From Ancylobacter sonchi (lineage in GTDB: Bacteria > Pseudomonadota > Alphaproteobacteria > Rhizobiales > Xanthobacteraceae), in contig NZ_JAHBGF010000046.1 of the NCBI RefSeq assembly GCF_018390695.1, forward strand, positions 434,001 through 498,000: DNA of 64,000 nt, read 5' to 3'. Shown here piece by piece: positions 37,828 to 46,575 of this stretch (the first letter of the stretch is position 1; each line of letters begins with the position of its first letter). The notes below the pieces were generated by a model, which was given only the letters and a program-made list of their open reading frames with translations, had not been told where the DNA came from and made no database searches. Position numbers and translations under genes: made by a program.

Positions 37828-38667
37828 TCAGTCGCGGCGGAACGCCAGATTGGCGACGAAGCCGACGGCGAGCGCGCCGAGCATGGTCGCGAGACCGTAG
37901 AAGAAGGGATGCTGCTGCGCGGCGGTGGCGACGGATTGCTCGAAGTCCACCTTGGCGACTTCGAGAGGCAGCATGCCGCGGGCAATGAGCTCGCGGTCCT
38001 GGAACAGCTTCACCTGCACGTCATAGGTGCCGATCGGGGCGGTGCCGGGAATCGGGATCACCGCGCGGAAGACGTGCGGGGCGATGAACTCCACCGCCTC
38101 GGTGCGCTCGAAATAGAGCCCCTGCGACTGCTTCACCCTCAGGAAGGCCTGCCGGAACGGGTCGCCCGGCACCACGTCCGCATAGTCCGTGCCGACGCGC
38201 TGGATCAGGCGGTTGTTGACGAAGCCGGCCTGCTCCTGCCGCAGCGTGTCGGCATCCGCCATCTCGGCCGGTGGCCGGTTGCTGAGAACCGCGAGATAGC
38301 TCGGCGCGGCGAGGAAGGAGCGGCTCTCGACATTGGTCCACAGGCCGAAGCGCCGCGCCTTCTTCCAGGTGACGAAGCTCTGGTTCGGCCCACGTACAGT
38401 CACCACCACATCCGGCGGCGGAGCGACGCCGTGCTGGTCGGGCGTGACGCCGAACAGCACGATACTGTCGCCGGAAAAGCTGGAGGTGATCGTCACCCGC
38501 GCCTTGGACAGCGACAGGACGAGCCCCTGCGGTTCCGGTGCCGGCTGCGCTTGCACCGGCGGGGCAGCGACGAGGCCGAGCGCGGCGATACCGAGCATGG
38601 CCGGGACGAGCCTCGCTGGGCAGGCCGCCGCCGCGACGAGCCGGGCGAGGGCGGCGGCGCGGCTCAC
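37828..38667 (-). CDS. TIGR02186 family membrane-anchored protein
   Basis: A 279-residue protein with a long signal segment (to about residue 41, VQA), a periplasmic domain and a C-terminal membrane helix (about 252-274, FFYGLATMLGALAVGFVANLAF). LVLSLSKARVTITSSFSGDSIVLFGVT and VVVTVRGPNQSFVTWKKARRFGLWTN are the marks of the TIGR02186 family, which is nearly always next to a TauE/SafE permease. A joint role in export of a sulfur compound is guessed from this pairing only. Its start overlaps the stop of the permease gene by four bases. Confidence 0.88.
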   Translation of the reverse strand: MSRAAALARLVAAAACPARLVPAMLGIAALGLVAAPPVQAQPAPEPQGLVLSLSKARVTITSSFSGDSIVLFGVTPDQHGVAPPPDVVVTVRGPNQSFVTWKKARRFGLWTNVESRSFLAAPSYLAVLSNRPPAEMADADTLRQEQAGFVNNRLIQRVGTDYADVVPGDPFRQAFLRVKQSQGLYFERTEAVEFIAPHVFRAVIPIPGTAPIGTYDVQVKLFQDRELIARGMLPLEVAKVDFEQSVATAAQQHPFFYGLATMLGALAVGFVANLAFRRD

Positions 38668-39590
38668 CGGTCCGTCTCGTCAATGGTGACGGCATAGAGA
38701 TCGGCCGGCTGGCGGATCTGGTCGGCCGCCACCCGCAGTCCGACGCCGAGCACCAGCAGGCCGAGCAGCAGGCGCAGATTCTCCGCCTTCATCGCCTGGC
38801 CGGCGCGGGCACCGAATTGGGCGCCGATGGTGCCGCCGACCATCAGCACCAGGCCGAGCACCGCATCGACCGTCTGGTTGAGCACCGCATGCAGGACGAT
38901 CGCCGCCGCCATGGTGACGAGGGTGAGCATCAGCGAGGTGGCGACCGAGGTGAGCGTCGGCACGCGCAGTAGATAGATGAGTGCCGGCACCAGCAGGAAG
39001 CCGCCGCCAATGCCCATCAGCGCGCCGAGAAAGCCGATCGAGAAACCGATGGCGAGCACGGGAATGATCGAGACATAGATGCGCGACTGGCGGAAGCGCA
39101 TCTTGAACGGCATGCGCAGGAACCAGGGATGCGCGCCCGGGCGGCGTATCCGGGCCGGTTCGCCGCGCCAGTTGCGCAGGAGTGCGCGCAGGCTCTCGAT
39201 CACCATCAGCGTGCCGACCGCGCCGAGCAGCGCGATGTAGGACAGGGCGATGAACAGGTCGAGCTGCCCGAAGCGACGCAGCAGCATGAAGGCCAGCACG
39301 CCCATCAGCGTGCCGGTGAGGCCGCCGGCCAGCAGCACAAGGCCGAGCTGCACGTCCACCAGCCGTCGTCGCAGATAGTTGAGCGTGCCGGAAAAGGACG
39401 AGGCGGCCATGTGGGTCGACACGCTCGCCACCGCCACCGCCGGCGCGACGCCGAGGAAGATGAGCAGCGGCGTCATGAGGAATCCGCCGCCCACCCCGAA
39501 CATGCCGGAGATGAAGCCCACCGCGATGCCCAGGGCGAGCAGGGTGAAGATGTTCACCGGCAATTCGGCGATCGGCAGGTAGATGGTCAC
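38664..39590 (-). CDS. TauE/SafE family permease
   Basis: A 308-residue inner-membrane protein with about eight segments in two halves. Each half has a SafE-type motif: GFISGMFGVGGGFLMTPLLIFLGV near residue 20 and GFLGALMGIGGGFLLVPALIYLL near 175. The family exports organosulfonates or sulfite. First gene of a two-gene unit with the TIGR02186 gene (ATGA overlap), a pairing frequent in alphaproteobacteria. Confidence 0.9.
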   Translation of the reverse strand: MTIYLPIAELPVNIFTLLALGIAVGFISGMFGVGGGFLMTPLLIFLGVAPAVAVASVSTHMAASSFSGTLNYLRRRLVDVQLGLVLLAGGLTGTLMGVLAFMLLRRFGQLDLFIALSYIALLGAVGTLMVIESLRALLRNWRGEPARIRRPGAHPWFLRMPFKMRFRQSRIYVSIIPVLAIGFSIGFLGALMGIGGGFLLVPALIYLLRVPTLTSVATSLMLTLVTMAAAIVLHAVLNQTVDAVLGLVLMVGGTIGAQFGARAGQAMKAENLRLLLGLLVLGVGLRVAADQIRQPADLYAVTIDETDR

Positions 39591-39905
39591 GCGCGTCGGA
39601 TCTCGGTCAGAGCGATAGGCGTGCGTCCCGCTTAGCAGATTTCCGCTAACAGGTGATGAGCGGAGCCGGGCGATGGCGGCCGTGTAGCCCGCGTGTGCAC
39701 CCGCTCCCCGTTCGATGGAAGGGAAGTCAAGATTAATGGTTGCATCTATATTTGATGTTTTTCAGTATTATACCGCAGCGCAGCGATGTATAAATTATTA
39801 TAGAATATTTTCTACGTAAAATGTGCTTCCATTTCGCCGGATCATAGTAATACTCCCTTGCGGAACGGGCCCGGACGAGGCCCGGATGCCTGGGAGGATA
39901 CTTGC
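39591..39905. other. Intergenic stretch with AT-rich island
   Basis: Between the divergent tauE and sugar dehydrogenase genes. About 39730-39845 is strongly AT-rich inside a GC-rich neighbourhood and includes the inverted repeat TAGAATATTTTCTA near 39800. It should hold the dehydrogenase promoter; AT-rich tracts like this are also the kind bound by MucR-type regulators. No gene seen. Confidence 0.5.
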
Positions 39906-41195
39906 ATGACGACCAAGGAAACGGGCCGGCGCCTGCGCGCGCTGCTGGGCTCGACGGTAATGGCTGGCGCTTTGCTGGTGGGTGTGGGGCAGGGCGCGGC
40001 AAGCGCGCAGGCCACCGACAATCTGGAGAAGCTGTCGAATTTCCAGTCCACAGGCACGGCGGAACTGCCGGTAGTGCCGCAGGACGGGCCGCGCGTCGCG
40101 GCCTTCAACAAGACGCTGGCCGGCATCAAGCTGCCGGATGGCTTCAAGATCAAGCTCTACGCCATCGTGCCGGATGCGCGCGAGATGGCGGTCGGGCCGT
40201 CGGCCGGCGTGGTGTTCGTCGGTACCCGCAAGTCGCGGGTCTGGGCGGTGACCGATCGCGACAAGGACCGCGTCGCCGACGAGGTGAAACCCTTCGCGCC
40301 CTCCATCCAGATGAAGCTGCCGCACGGCGTGTGCTTCTCCAAGGACGGCTTCCTGTACATCGTCGAGCAGAACCGCGTGCTGCTGTTCCCGGCCGCCGAG
40401 TTCTTCTACGAGGGGCCGGACGTCGCCGCCTTCGTGGTGGTCAAGCAGGGCGACCTCATCCCGAAGGAGGAGGAATCCTACAACCACACCGCCCGCGTCT
40501 GCCGCATCGGGCCGGACGACAAGCTTTACATAACGCTTGGCCAGCCCTTCAACGTGTTCGCGCCGGAGAAATACGACCTCTACAAGAAGGTCGGCATCGG
40601 CGGCATCGTGAAGATGGACCGTGACGGCAAGAACCGCGACGTCTACGCCTGGGGCATCCGCAATTCGGTCGGGATGGACTTCAACCCCAAGGACAAGACC
40701 CTCTGGTTCACCGACAACCAGGTCGACGGCATGGGCGACGACATCCCGCCCGGCGAGCTCAACCGCGCCGAGAAGGCCGGGCAGACCTTCGGCTTCCCCT
40801 ATTATGGCGGCGGCTCGGTGCGCACGGTCGAGTACAAGGACAAGGAGCCGCCGGCGGATTCGGTGAAGCCGCAGGTGGAGATGGCGGCGCATGCCGCCGA
40901 TCTCGGCATGACCTTCTACTCCGGCAACCAGTTCCCGGCGAAGTATCGCGGCGGCGTGTTCTCGGTGCAGCACGGCTCCTGGAACCGGACCGTGCCGGTG
41001 GGCGCGCGGGTGATGTTCACCGAGGTGAAGGAAGACGGCACCGCCGGCAAGAGCGAGCCGTTCGCCGAGGGTTGGCTGACGGCCAACGGCGAATATCTCG
41101 GTCGCCCGGCCTCGGTGGCGCAACTCAATGACGGCTCGCTGCTGGTCTCGGACGACACGTCGGGTGCGATCTACCGCATCTCCTACGGCGAGTGA
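39906..41195 (+). CDS. PQQ-dependent sugar dehydrogenase family protein
   Basis: A 429-residue periplasmic beta-propeller protein with signal peptide (TVMAGALLVGVGQGAASAQA). LPDGFKIKLYAIVPDAREMAVGPSAGVVFVGTR, LPHGVCFSKDGFLYIVEQNRVL, WGIRNSVGMDFNPKDKTLWFTDNQVDGMGDDIPPGELN and YSGNQFPAKYRGGVFSVQHGSWNR are of the glucose/sorbosone dehydrogenase type. It probably binds PQQ and calcium and oxidises an aldose or sorbosone-like sugar; the true substrate is unknown. Start at 39906 after GGGAGGATA. The cytochrome c gene follows, giving an electron acceptor. Confidence 0.88.
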   Translation: MTTKETGRRLRALLGSTVMAGALLVGVGQGAASAQATDNLEKLSNFQSTGTAELPVVPQDGPRVAAFNKTLAGIKLPDGFKIKLYAIVPDAREMAVGPSAGVVFVGTRKSRVWAVTDRDKDRVADEVKPFAPSIQMKLPHGVCFSKDGFLYIVEQNRVLLFPAAEFFYEGPDVAAFVVVKQGDLIPKEEESYNHTARVCRIGPDDKLYITLGQPFNVFAPEKYDLYKKVGIGGIVKMDRDGKNRDVYAWGIRNSVGMDFNPKDKTLWFTDNQVDGMGDDIPPGELNRAEKAGQTFGFPYYGGGSVRTVEYKDKEPPADSVKPQVEMAAHAADLGMTFYSGNQFPAKYRGGVFSVQHGSWNRTVPVGARVMFTEVKEDGTAGKSEPFAEGWLTANGEYLGRPASVAQLNDGSLLVSDDTSGAIYRISYGE

Positions 41196-41263
41196 CGGCA
41201 CGGTGCCCCGGACCGCGGCGGACGCCGCCGCGGTCCTTCCCCGACAAGCGTGGAAAGCTATTC

Positions 41264-41653
41264 ATGATGCGGATGTGGAGACCGCTGCCGCGCGCGGCGG
41301 CCTGTCTCTTTTCTCGACCCTTGGTGCGAAGATTGCCTGGCGCGCTGGCTATTGCCGGCGTGGTGTTCGCCGGAGCACCGGCTTCCGCCGGCGATGCCGC
41401 CGCCGGCCGGGCCAAGGCCAGCCAGCAATGTGCCGTCTGCCACGGCGCCAACGGCATGTCGCAGCACCCGGAGGCGCCCAATCTCGCCGGCCAGGTCGAG
41501 ATGTACCTCGCCAAGGCGCTGGAGGAATTCCGCTCTGGCAAGCGGGTCAACGAGATGATGACGGTCGTGACCAAGGAGCTGTCCGACGACGACATCGCCA
41601 ATTTCGCCGCCTGGTACGCCTCGATCGAGATCAGCGTGCAGCTGCCGCCCTGA
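41264..41653 (+). CDS. Class I cytochrome c
   Basis: A 129-residue periplasmic c-type cytochrome with signal peptide ending APASA. Haem site is CAVCH (KASQQCAVCHGANGMSQHPEAPNLAGQ), and the distal Met is likely in NEMMTVVTKELSDDDIANFAAWYASI. It follows the sugar dehydrogenase by 68 bp and probably takes its electrons. Its 3' end overlaps that of the convergent peptidase gene by 23 bp. Confidence 0.9.
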   Translation: MMRMWRPLPRAAACLFSRPLVRRLPGALAIAGVVFAGAPASAGDAAAGRAKASQQCAVCHGANGMSQHPEAPNLAGQVEMYLAKALEEFRSGKRVNEMMTVVTKELSDDDIANFAAWYASIEISVQLPP

Positions 41654-42266
41654 GCCGGTGCTGGGCGACCAGCGCTACCATCAGGTTACCGAGGCCGCGC
41701 AGCAGGCGGGCACGGTCGAGCGGGCCGCCCGTGCGTGGGCGGGGGATGTGAACGAACACCGCGAGGGGCATACGCGCGTCCCGCCGCGCCCAGCCATAGG
41801 CGCTCCAGCTGAGGGCATTGCACACATAGCCGCCGGCATCGCGCGAGAGCCGGGCCGGCACGCCGGCCGCAGCCAGCGCGTGCAGCAGCGGCACGGGGAC
41901 GGCGCTGCAATGGCGGGTGGCGGGGGCTCCTGCCTCGAAGCGGGGAGCGGGCGGATGGCGCCGCGCCGCGTCGGGAAACAGCCGCGTGCGGTTGCGGCCC
42001 AACAGCTCGACCGACACCGTCCGTCGGCGGGCGGCGAGGCCGATCATCAGCACGATGTCGGGTGCGAGGGCGTCAAGGACCGGCGGGAAGGCCGCGGTTT
42101 CCTCCCACAGCGTCGGCAGGACGCGCAGGCTGCGCCGCGTGCCGGCGAGTGCGGGCCGCCGCAGCCTCACGAGGTCGCGCGCCAGCCCGGCGGCCGGATT
42201 GGCCGGCGCGCCGGGAAACGGTCCGAAGCCGGTGACGAGAATATGCGGCGTTTCGGCAGCGCTCAT
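41631..42266 (-). CDS. Pyroglutamyl-peptidase I-like protein (peptidase C15)
   Basis: A 211-residue cytosolic cysteine peptidase. HILVTGFGPFPGAPANPA is the C15 opening; the triad is visible as Glu in RRRTVSVELLGRN, Cys in SRDAGGYVCNALSWSAYGWA and His in LAVFVHIPRP. C15 enzymes remove N-terminal pyroglutamate. Sequence is more divergent than in enterobacteria. The ATG at 42266 overlaps the stop of the receiver gene by four bases (ATGA). Confidence 0.85.
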   Translation of the reverse strand: MSAAETPHILVTGFGPFPGAPANPAAGLARDLVRLRRPALAGTRRSLRVLPTLWEETAAFPPVLDALAPDIVLMIGLAARRRTVSVELLGRNRTRLFPDAARRHPPAPRFEAGAPATRHCSAVPVPLLHALAAAGVPARLSRDAGGYVCNALSWSAYGWARRDARMPLAVFVHIPRPRTGGPLDRARLLRGLGNLMVALVAQHRLRAAAAR

Positions 42267-42655
42267 CCGCGCCCGTCGCGGGAAGCGACGGCCAAAGCGA
42301 GCGCGTCCTCCAACTGGGCGAGCTGGAACGGCTTGGACAGCAGCGGCAGGCTGCGCCATGGCTCGCTGATCGCCTCGTCATCATAGCCAGTGGAAAATAC
42401 TACCGGAATACCCTGGTCGCTGGCCGCCTGCGCCACATCGTAGCTGGCGATGCCGCCGAGATTGAGATCAAGCAGGGCGACATCGATGTCGCGATGGCGC
42501 GCGGCGACGAAATCGAGCGCGTCGGGCAGGCGGCGGGCGCTGCCGATCACCACCGCGCCGAGTTCCTCGATCATGGCCTCGATCATCAGGGCGACCAACG
42601 GCTCGTCCTCGACGACGAAAACACCTCGTCCGGCGAGCCGGTTGTCGTTTTCCAT
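42263..42655 (-). CDS. Single-domain response regulator (receiver)
   Basis: A 130-residue CheY-like protein with no output domain. GVFVVEDEPLVALMIEAMIEELG has the acidic pair, VALLDLNLGG the phospho-Asp, VVFSTGYDD the Thr region and LLSKPFQ the Lys. The FSTGY motif resembles the FAT GUY group of alphaproteobacterial single-domain receivers that work with HWE/HisKA2 kinases. No kinase is adjacent. Start at 42655 after GGGAAGCAAG; the ATG at 42667 is an alternative. Coupled to the C15 peptidase gene. Confidence 0.88.
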   Translation of the reverse strand: MENDNRLAGRGVFVVEDEPLVALMIEAMIEELGAVVIGSARRLPDALDFVAARHRDIDVALLDLNLGGIASYDVAQAASDQGIPVVFSTGYDDEAISEPWRSLPLLSKPFQLAQLEDALALAVASRDGRG

Positions 42656-42760
42656 CTTGCTTCCCATCGCCCCGTCATCGCGCCCGGAGCACCGCCACCT
42701 AATCTTAGTGGCCAGCATTCCCGGCGACTGTGCAGAAGTGAGCCGAGCATTCCGCCTTTT

Positions 42761-43762
42761 TCAGGTCGGCTCAAGCCCGAGTCGCGCGGCGATGCGTGCC
42801 GCGCCGCTGCCGGGAGCGAGCCGGCCGGCCGCCACCTCGGCGGAGATCGCCGGCACCTCGTCCCGCAGCGCCACGTCGGTGCGGATGCGCTCGCGAATGC
42901 GCTCGTCGAGCAACGTCCACATCCAGCGGACCTGCTGGGCGCTGCGCCGTGCCGTGAAGGCGCCGGCCTGCCGTGACCGCTCGCCATGCAGCTCGACCTG
43001 CTGCCACAATGCCTCCAGCCCCTCGCCGGTGAGGCCGGAGCAGGCGAGCACCGGCGTGGACCAGTGCGGCTCGCGCACGCCGAGCACCTGCAGCGCGGCG
43101 CGGTACTCGGCGGCGGCGGCGCGGGCACGGTTGAGGCCGTCGCCATCCGCCTTGTTGACCGCCACGATGTCGGCGAGTTCGAGGATGCCCTTCTTCAGGC
43201 CCTGCAACTCGTCGCCGGCGCCGGGAAGCATCAGCACCAGGAAGGTATCCGTCATGTCGGCGACGGCGGTCTCGGACTGGCCGACGCCGACCGTCTCCAC
43301 TAGCACCACATCATAGCCGGCGGCCTCGCACAGCAGCAGCGTCTCGCGGGTGCGGGCGGCGACGCCGCCGAGCGTGCCCGCCGAGGGCGAGGGGCGCACG
43401 AAGGCGTGCTCGTCGACCGACAGCCGCGCCATCCGGGTCTTGTCGCCGAGGATGGAGCCGCCGGTACGGGTCGAGGACGGATCGACGGCGAGCACCGCCA
43501 CGCGATGACCCTTGCCGATCAGCAATGAGCCGAGCGAATCGATGGTGGTCGACTTGCCGACGCCGGGCACGCCGGTGATGCCGACACGCCGGGCGGTGCC
43601 GGTAAACGGCAGCAGGGCCTGCAGCAACGGCTCGGCGAGGGCGCGATGGACGGGGTTGCGCGATTCGACCAGCGTGATGGCGCGGGCCAGCATCGCCCGG
43701 CGCCCGGCGCGCACGCCGTCGACGAGTTCGTCGAGCGAGGGGAGGGCGGGCGCGTGGATCAA
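42761..43762 (-). CDS. meaB: MeaB-type G-protein chaperone of methylmalonyl-CoA mutase
   Basis: A 333-residue GTPase that guards B12 loading and repair of methylmalonyl-CoA mutase or a related acyl-CoA mutase. Walker A GITGVPGVGKSTTIDSLG, then AVLAVDPSSTRTGGSILGDKTRM, DVVLVETVGVGQSETAVADMTD, and the base-recognition NKADGDG. Mutase genes are not in the window. The dimerisation C-terminus is complete. Confidence 0.95.
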   Translation of the reverse strand: MIHAPALPSLDELVDGVRAGRRAMLARAITLVESRNPVHRALAEPLLQALLPFTGTARRVGITGVPGVGKSTTIDSLGSLLIGKGHRVAVLAVDPSSTRTGGSILGDKTRMARLSVDEHAFVRPSPSAGTLGGVAARTRETLLLCEAAGYDVVLVETVGVGQSETAVADMTDTFLVLMLPGAGDELQGLKKGILELADIVAVNKADGDGLNRARAAAAEYRAALQVLGVREPHWSTPVLACSGLTGEGLEALWQQVELHGERSRQAGAFTARRSAQQVRWMWTLLDERIRERIRTDVALRDEVPAISAEVAAGRLAPGSGAARIAARLGLEPT

Positions 43763-43855
43763 AATCGGGTCCCGGACGTTGTCGGGGCAATGCTAGCAGC
43801 CGCGACCGAGCCTGACGAGGCACGGCAAGCCAATGTTTCAATGGAGATAAACGCC

Positions 43856-44059
43856 ATGAATTGGGACCGTATCGAAGGCAATTGGAAGCAGGTCAAGGGC
43901 CAGGTGCGCCAGCAATGGGGCAAGCTGACCGACGACGACCTCGACCGCCTGCACGGCAAGCGCGAGGAACTGGAAGGCGTATTGCAGGAGCGCTACGGCA
44001 TCGCCAAGGACGAGGCGAAGCGTCAGGTCGACGAGTGGAGCGGTCGCTACAAGATGTGA
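43856..44059 (+). CDS. CsbD family stress protein
   Basis: A 67-residue hydrophilic protein beginning MNWDRIEGNWKQVKGQVRQQWGKLTDDDLDRLHGKREEL, the CsbD signature, and ending DEWSGRYKM. CsbD proteins accumulate under general stress in many bacteria; no molecular role is known. GGAGATAAACGCC gives a good ribosome site for 43856; an in-frame ATG five codons earlier has none. Confidence 0.92.
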   Translation: MNWDRIEGNWKQVKGQVRQQWGKLTDDDLDRLHGKREELEGVLQERYGIAKDEAKRQVDEWSGRYKM

Positions 44060-44097
44060 CCGAACGCGCCGGGTACGGCGTCATTCGCAACAGGCGG

Positions 44098-44124
44098 CGG
44101 CCGGGCATCGTCCCGGCCGTTTCG
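44098..44124 (+). terminator. Terminator after csbD-like gene
   Basis: CGGCCGGG (44098-44105) pairs with CCCGGCCG (44112-44119) with a six-base loop and a short TTT run. It lies between convergent genes. Confidence 0.6.
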
Positions 44125-44152
44125 ATTGATGGGCCGAGCCGGTCGACCGGCC

Positions 44153-45013
44153 TCAGCTATGGGCGAAGTCCCAATAGAGCTGGCGGGCGTGGCGGAACAC
44201 CGGACCCGGCTGGAGTTCGCGATCCTCGATGCGGGTGATCGGCGAGACCTTGGAATAGTTGCCGGTGGTGAACAGCTCGTCGGCCGCCTTGAAGTCGTCC
44301 CAGCGCAGCGACGCCTCGACCACCTCGATGCCGGCCTGCCGCATCAGCCCCATGGTGCGGGTGCGGGTGATGCCGGCGAGGAAGGTGCCGTTGGCGGCGG
44401 GGGTCAGCGCGACGCCGTCCTTCACCATGAAGATGTTGGCGGTGGCCAGCTCGGCCACGTTGCCGAGCATGTCGCACAGCGCCGCATTGTCGAAGCCGCG
44501 GCGGTGGCATTCGACCAGCGCCCGGGCGTTGTTGGGATAGAGCGCGCCGGCCTTGGCATCGGTCACGGCGCATTCCACCGTCGGCCGACGGAACGGCGAC
44601 AGGGTGATGGAGGTTCCGCGCTCCGCCGCCGGCATCGGCGCCTCATAGAGGCTGAGGCACCAGCGGGTGGAATCCGCATCGGCATCGACGGTGCGTGCGC
44701 CGGGGAACTCGGCCCAGTACATCGGCCGGATATACAGCGCTGCGTCCGGGGCGAAGCGCTGGAGCCCCTCGGCGGTGAGCTCCATCCAGCGCTCGACCGA
44801 GACGACCGGCTTCAGCCCCATAGCGAGCGCCGAGCGGTTGATGCGAGCGCAATGCAGGTCGAGGTCGGGCGTCACGCCCTCGAAGGCGCGGGCGCCGTCG
44901 AATACCGAGGTGCCGAGCCAGGCGGCATGGGTGCGTACGCCCATGATCGGCACGTTGCCCTCGTGCCAGGCACCGTCCAGGAAGGTCCAGGTCTGCGACC
45001 ACTCGCCGATCAT
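44153..45013 (-). CDS. Branched-chain amino acid aminotransferase-like protein (class IV)
   Basis: A 286-residue PLP enzyme of fold type IV. FDGARAFEGV, AALYIRPMYW, AKAGALYPNNARALVECHRRGFDNAALCDMLGNVAELATANIFMVKDGVALTPAANGTFLAGITRTRTM show the class IV pattern, with the PLP Lys in AKAGALY. It could be an IlvE homologue or a related aminotransferase with another substrate. Start at ATG 45013, eight bases after GGGAG; TTG 45028 is less likely. Confidence 0.85.
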   Translation of the reverse strand: MIGEWSQTWTFLDGAWHEGNVPIMGVRTHAAWLGTSVFDGARAFEGVTPDLDLHCARINRSALAMGLKPVVSVERWMELTAEGLQRFAPDAALYIRPMYWAEFPGARTVDADADSTRWCLSLYEAPMPAAERGTSITLSPFRRPTVECAVTDAKAGALYPNNARALVECHRRGFDNAALCDMLGNVAELATANIFMVKDGVALTPAANGTFLAGITRTRTMGLMRQAGIEVVEASLRWDDFKAADELFTTGNYSKVSPITRIEDRELQPGPVFRHARQLYWDFAHS

Positions 45014-45150
45014 TTCATGCACTCCCAAGCGTCAGTCGAACACGTGTCAGTCGAACATCCGTCGAGGCCGCGCCATAGCGAAAGATCGAGGCGGCGGGCG
45101 CCGCTTTTCCTCGTCCTTTCGGCGCAACCGATCCTTCCGGCGAGGGACGC

Positions 45151-46533
45151 TCAGCTCGCCAGAGCGGCGAGGATGCGCACCCAGGAGCGGATGCCCTTGT
45201 GGAACGAGGCGAGGTCGTATTTCTCGTTCGGCGAATGGATGCGGTCGTCATCGAGCGCGAAGCCGATCATCAGCGCGTCCTGCCCCAGCGTCTTCTTGAA
45301 ATGGCCGACGATCGGGATCGAGCCGCCGGCGCCGATGACCACGGCGGGCTTGCCCCATTCGTCCTTGAGCGCGGCGGTCGCCTTGGCGAGGTTCGGATTG
45401 TCGTGCGAGACGGCGACGGCGGGCGAGCCTTCGCCGCTGAGGAACGCCACCGAGCAGTCGGCCGGCAGCTGGGCGCGCACGAAGGCGCGCACCGCGTCGC
45501 GGACGTGGATAGGATCCTGGCCGGCGACAAGGCGGCAGGAGATCTTGGCGGTGGCGATCGAGGGGATCACCGTCTTCGAGCCCTCGCCGATATAGCCGCC
45601 CCACATGCCGTTGACCTCGAAGGTCGGGCGCGAGGTGGTCATCTCGACGAGCGAACGGCCCTTCTCGCCGATCGGCTGCGACAGGCCGATCGGGCCGAGG
45701 AAGCTCTCGGACGTCATGCCGAGCGAATTCCACTGCGCCTTCACCTCGTCCGGCGGCTCGACGACGCCGTCATAGAAGCCGGGAATCGCGATGTGGCCAT
45801 CCGGTCCGTGCACGGCGGCGATGATCGTCGACAGCACATGCAGCGGGTTGGCCGCGGCACCGCCGTAATAGCCGGAATGCAGGTCGCGATTGGCGCAGGT
45901 GACGACGATCTCGTCATGCATCAGCCCGCGCAGCGAGATGGTGATGGCCGGGGTTTTCGCATCCCACATGCTGGTGTCGCAGACGAGGGCGACATCGGCC
46001 TTCAGCTCTTCCTTATGGCTTTCGAGGAAGGGCGGCAGGTTGCCGGAGCCGTTCTCTTCCTCGCCCTCCACCATGATGGTGACGTCGACGGGCAGGGTGC
46101 CGGTGACCTTGAGATAGGCGCGGCAGGCCTCGACGAAGGTCATCACCTGACCCTTGTCGTCCGAGGAGCCGCGGGCGACGATCCGCTTCACCCCGTTCGG
46201 CCCCTCGACGATCTTCGGCTCGAAGGGCGGGTTCTCCCACAGGTTCAGCGGGTCGACCGGCTGCACGTCGTAGTGGCCGTAGAACAGCACGCGCCGCGCG
46301 GCGCCGAGGCTCGATTTTCCGGTGACGATGGGATGGCCGGGCGTATCGTTCAGCCGGGTCGCGAGGCCGAGGCCTACGAGGTCGTCGGCGAGCCACTGGC
46401 CGGCCTTGCGGCAGTCCGGCGCATAGCTGCGGTCGGTCGAGATCGAGGGGATGGCCAGGAAGGCGAACAGGCGTTCGAGGCTGGCATCGAGATCGGCATC
46501 CACGGCGGCGAGGACGCGGTCGAGATCGGACAT
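45151..46533 (-). CDS. M20 family dipeptidase
   Basis: A 460-residue zinc metallopeptidase. Metal ligands are visible in order: VLFYGHYDVQPVDP, ARGSSDDKGQVMTF, MVEGEEENGSGN, and the C-terminal DDRIHSPNEKYDLASFHKGIRSW. The lid-domain His is in NRDLHSGYYGGAAANPLHVL. The closest characterised relatives are carnosinase-like (CNDP) peptidases that split dipeptides. Cytosolic, no signal peptide. Separated by 42 bp from the ATPase gene upstream and may share its message. Confidence 0.92.
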   Translation of the reverse strand: MSDLDRVLAAVDADLDASLERLFAFLAIPSISTDRSYAPDCRKAGQWLADDLVGLGLATRLNDTPGHPIVTGKSSLGAARRVLFYGHYDVQPVDPLNLWENPPFEPKIVEGPNGVKRIVARGSSDDKGQVMTFVEACRAYLKVTGTLPVDVTIMVEGEEENGSGNLPPFLESHKEELKADVALVCDTSMWDAKTPAITISLRGLMHDEIVVTCANRDLHSGYYGGAAANPLHVLSTIIAAVHGPDGHIAIPGFYDGVVEPPDEVKAQWNSLGMTSESFLGPIGLSQPIGEKGRSLVEMTTSRPTFEVNGMWGGYIGEGSKTVIPSIATAKISCRLVAGQDPIHVRDAVRAFVRAQLPADCSVAFLSGEGSPAVAVSHDNPNLAKATAALKDEWGKPAVVIGAGGSIPIVGHFKKTLGQDALMIGFALDDDRIHSPNEKYDLASFHKGIRSWVRILAALAS

Positions 46534-46575
46534 GGCAAGGGTCTCGGACTGGAAGGAAGGCGAAGGGGCTGCGGC

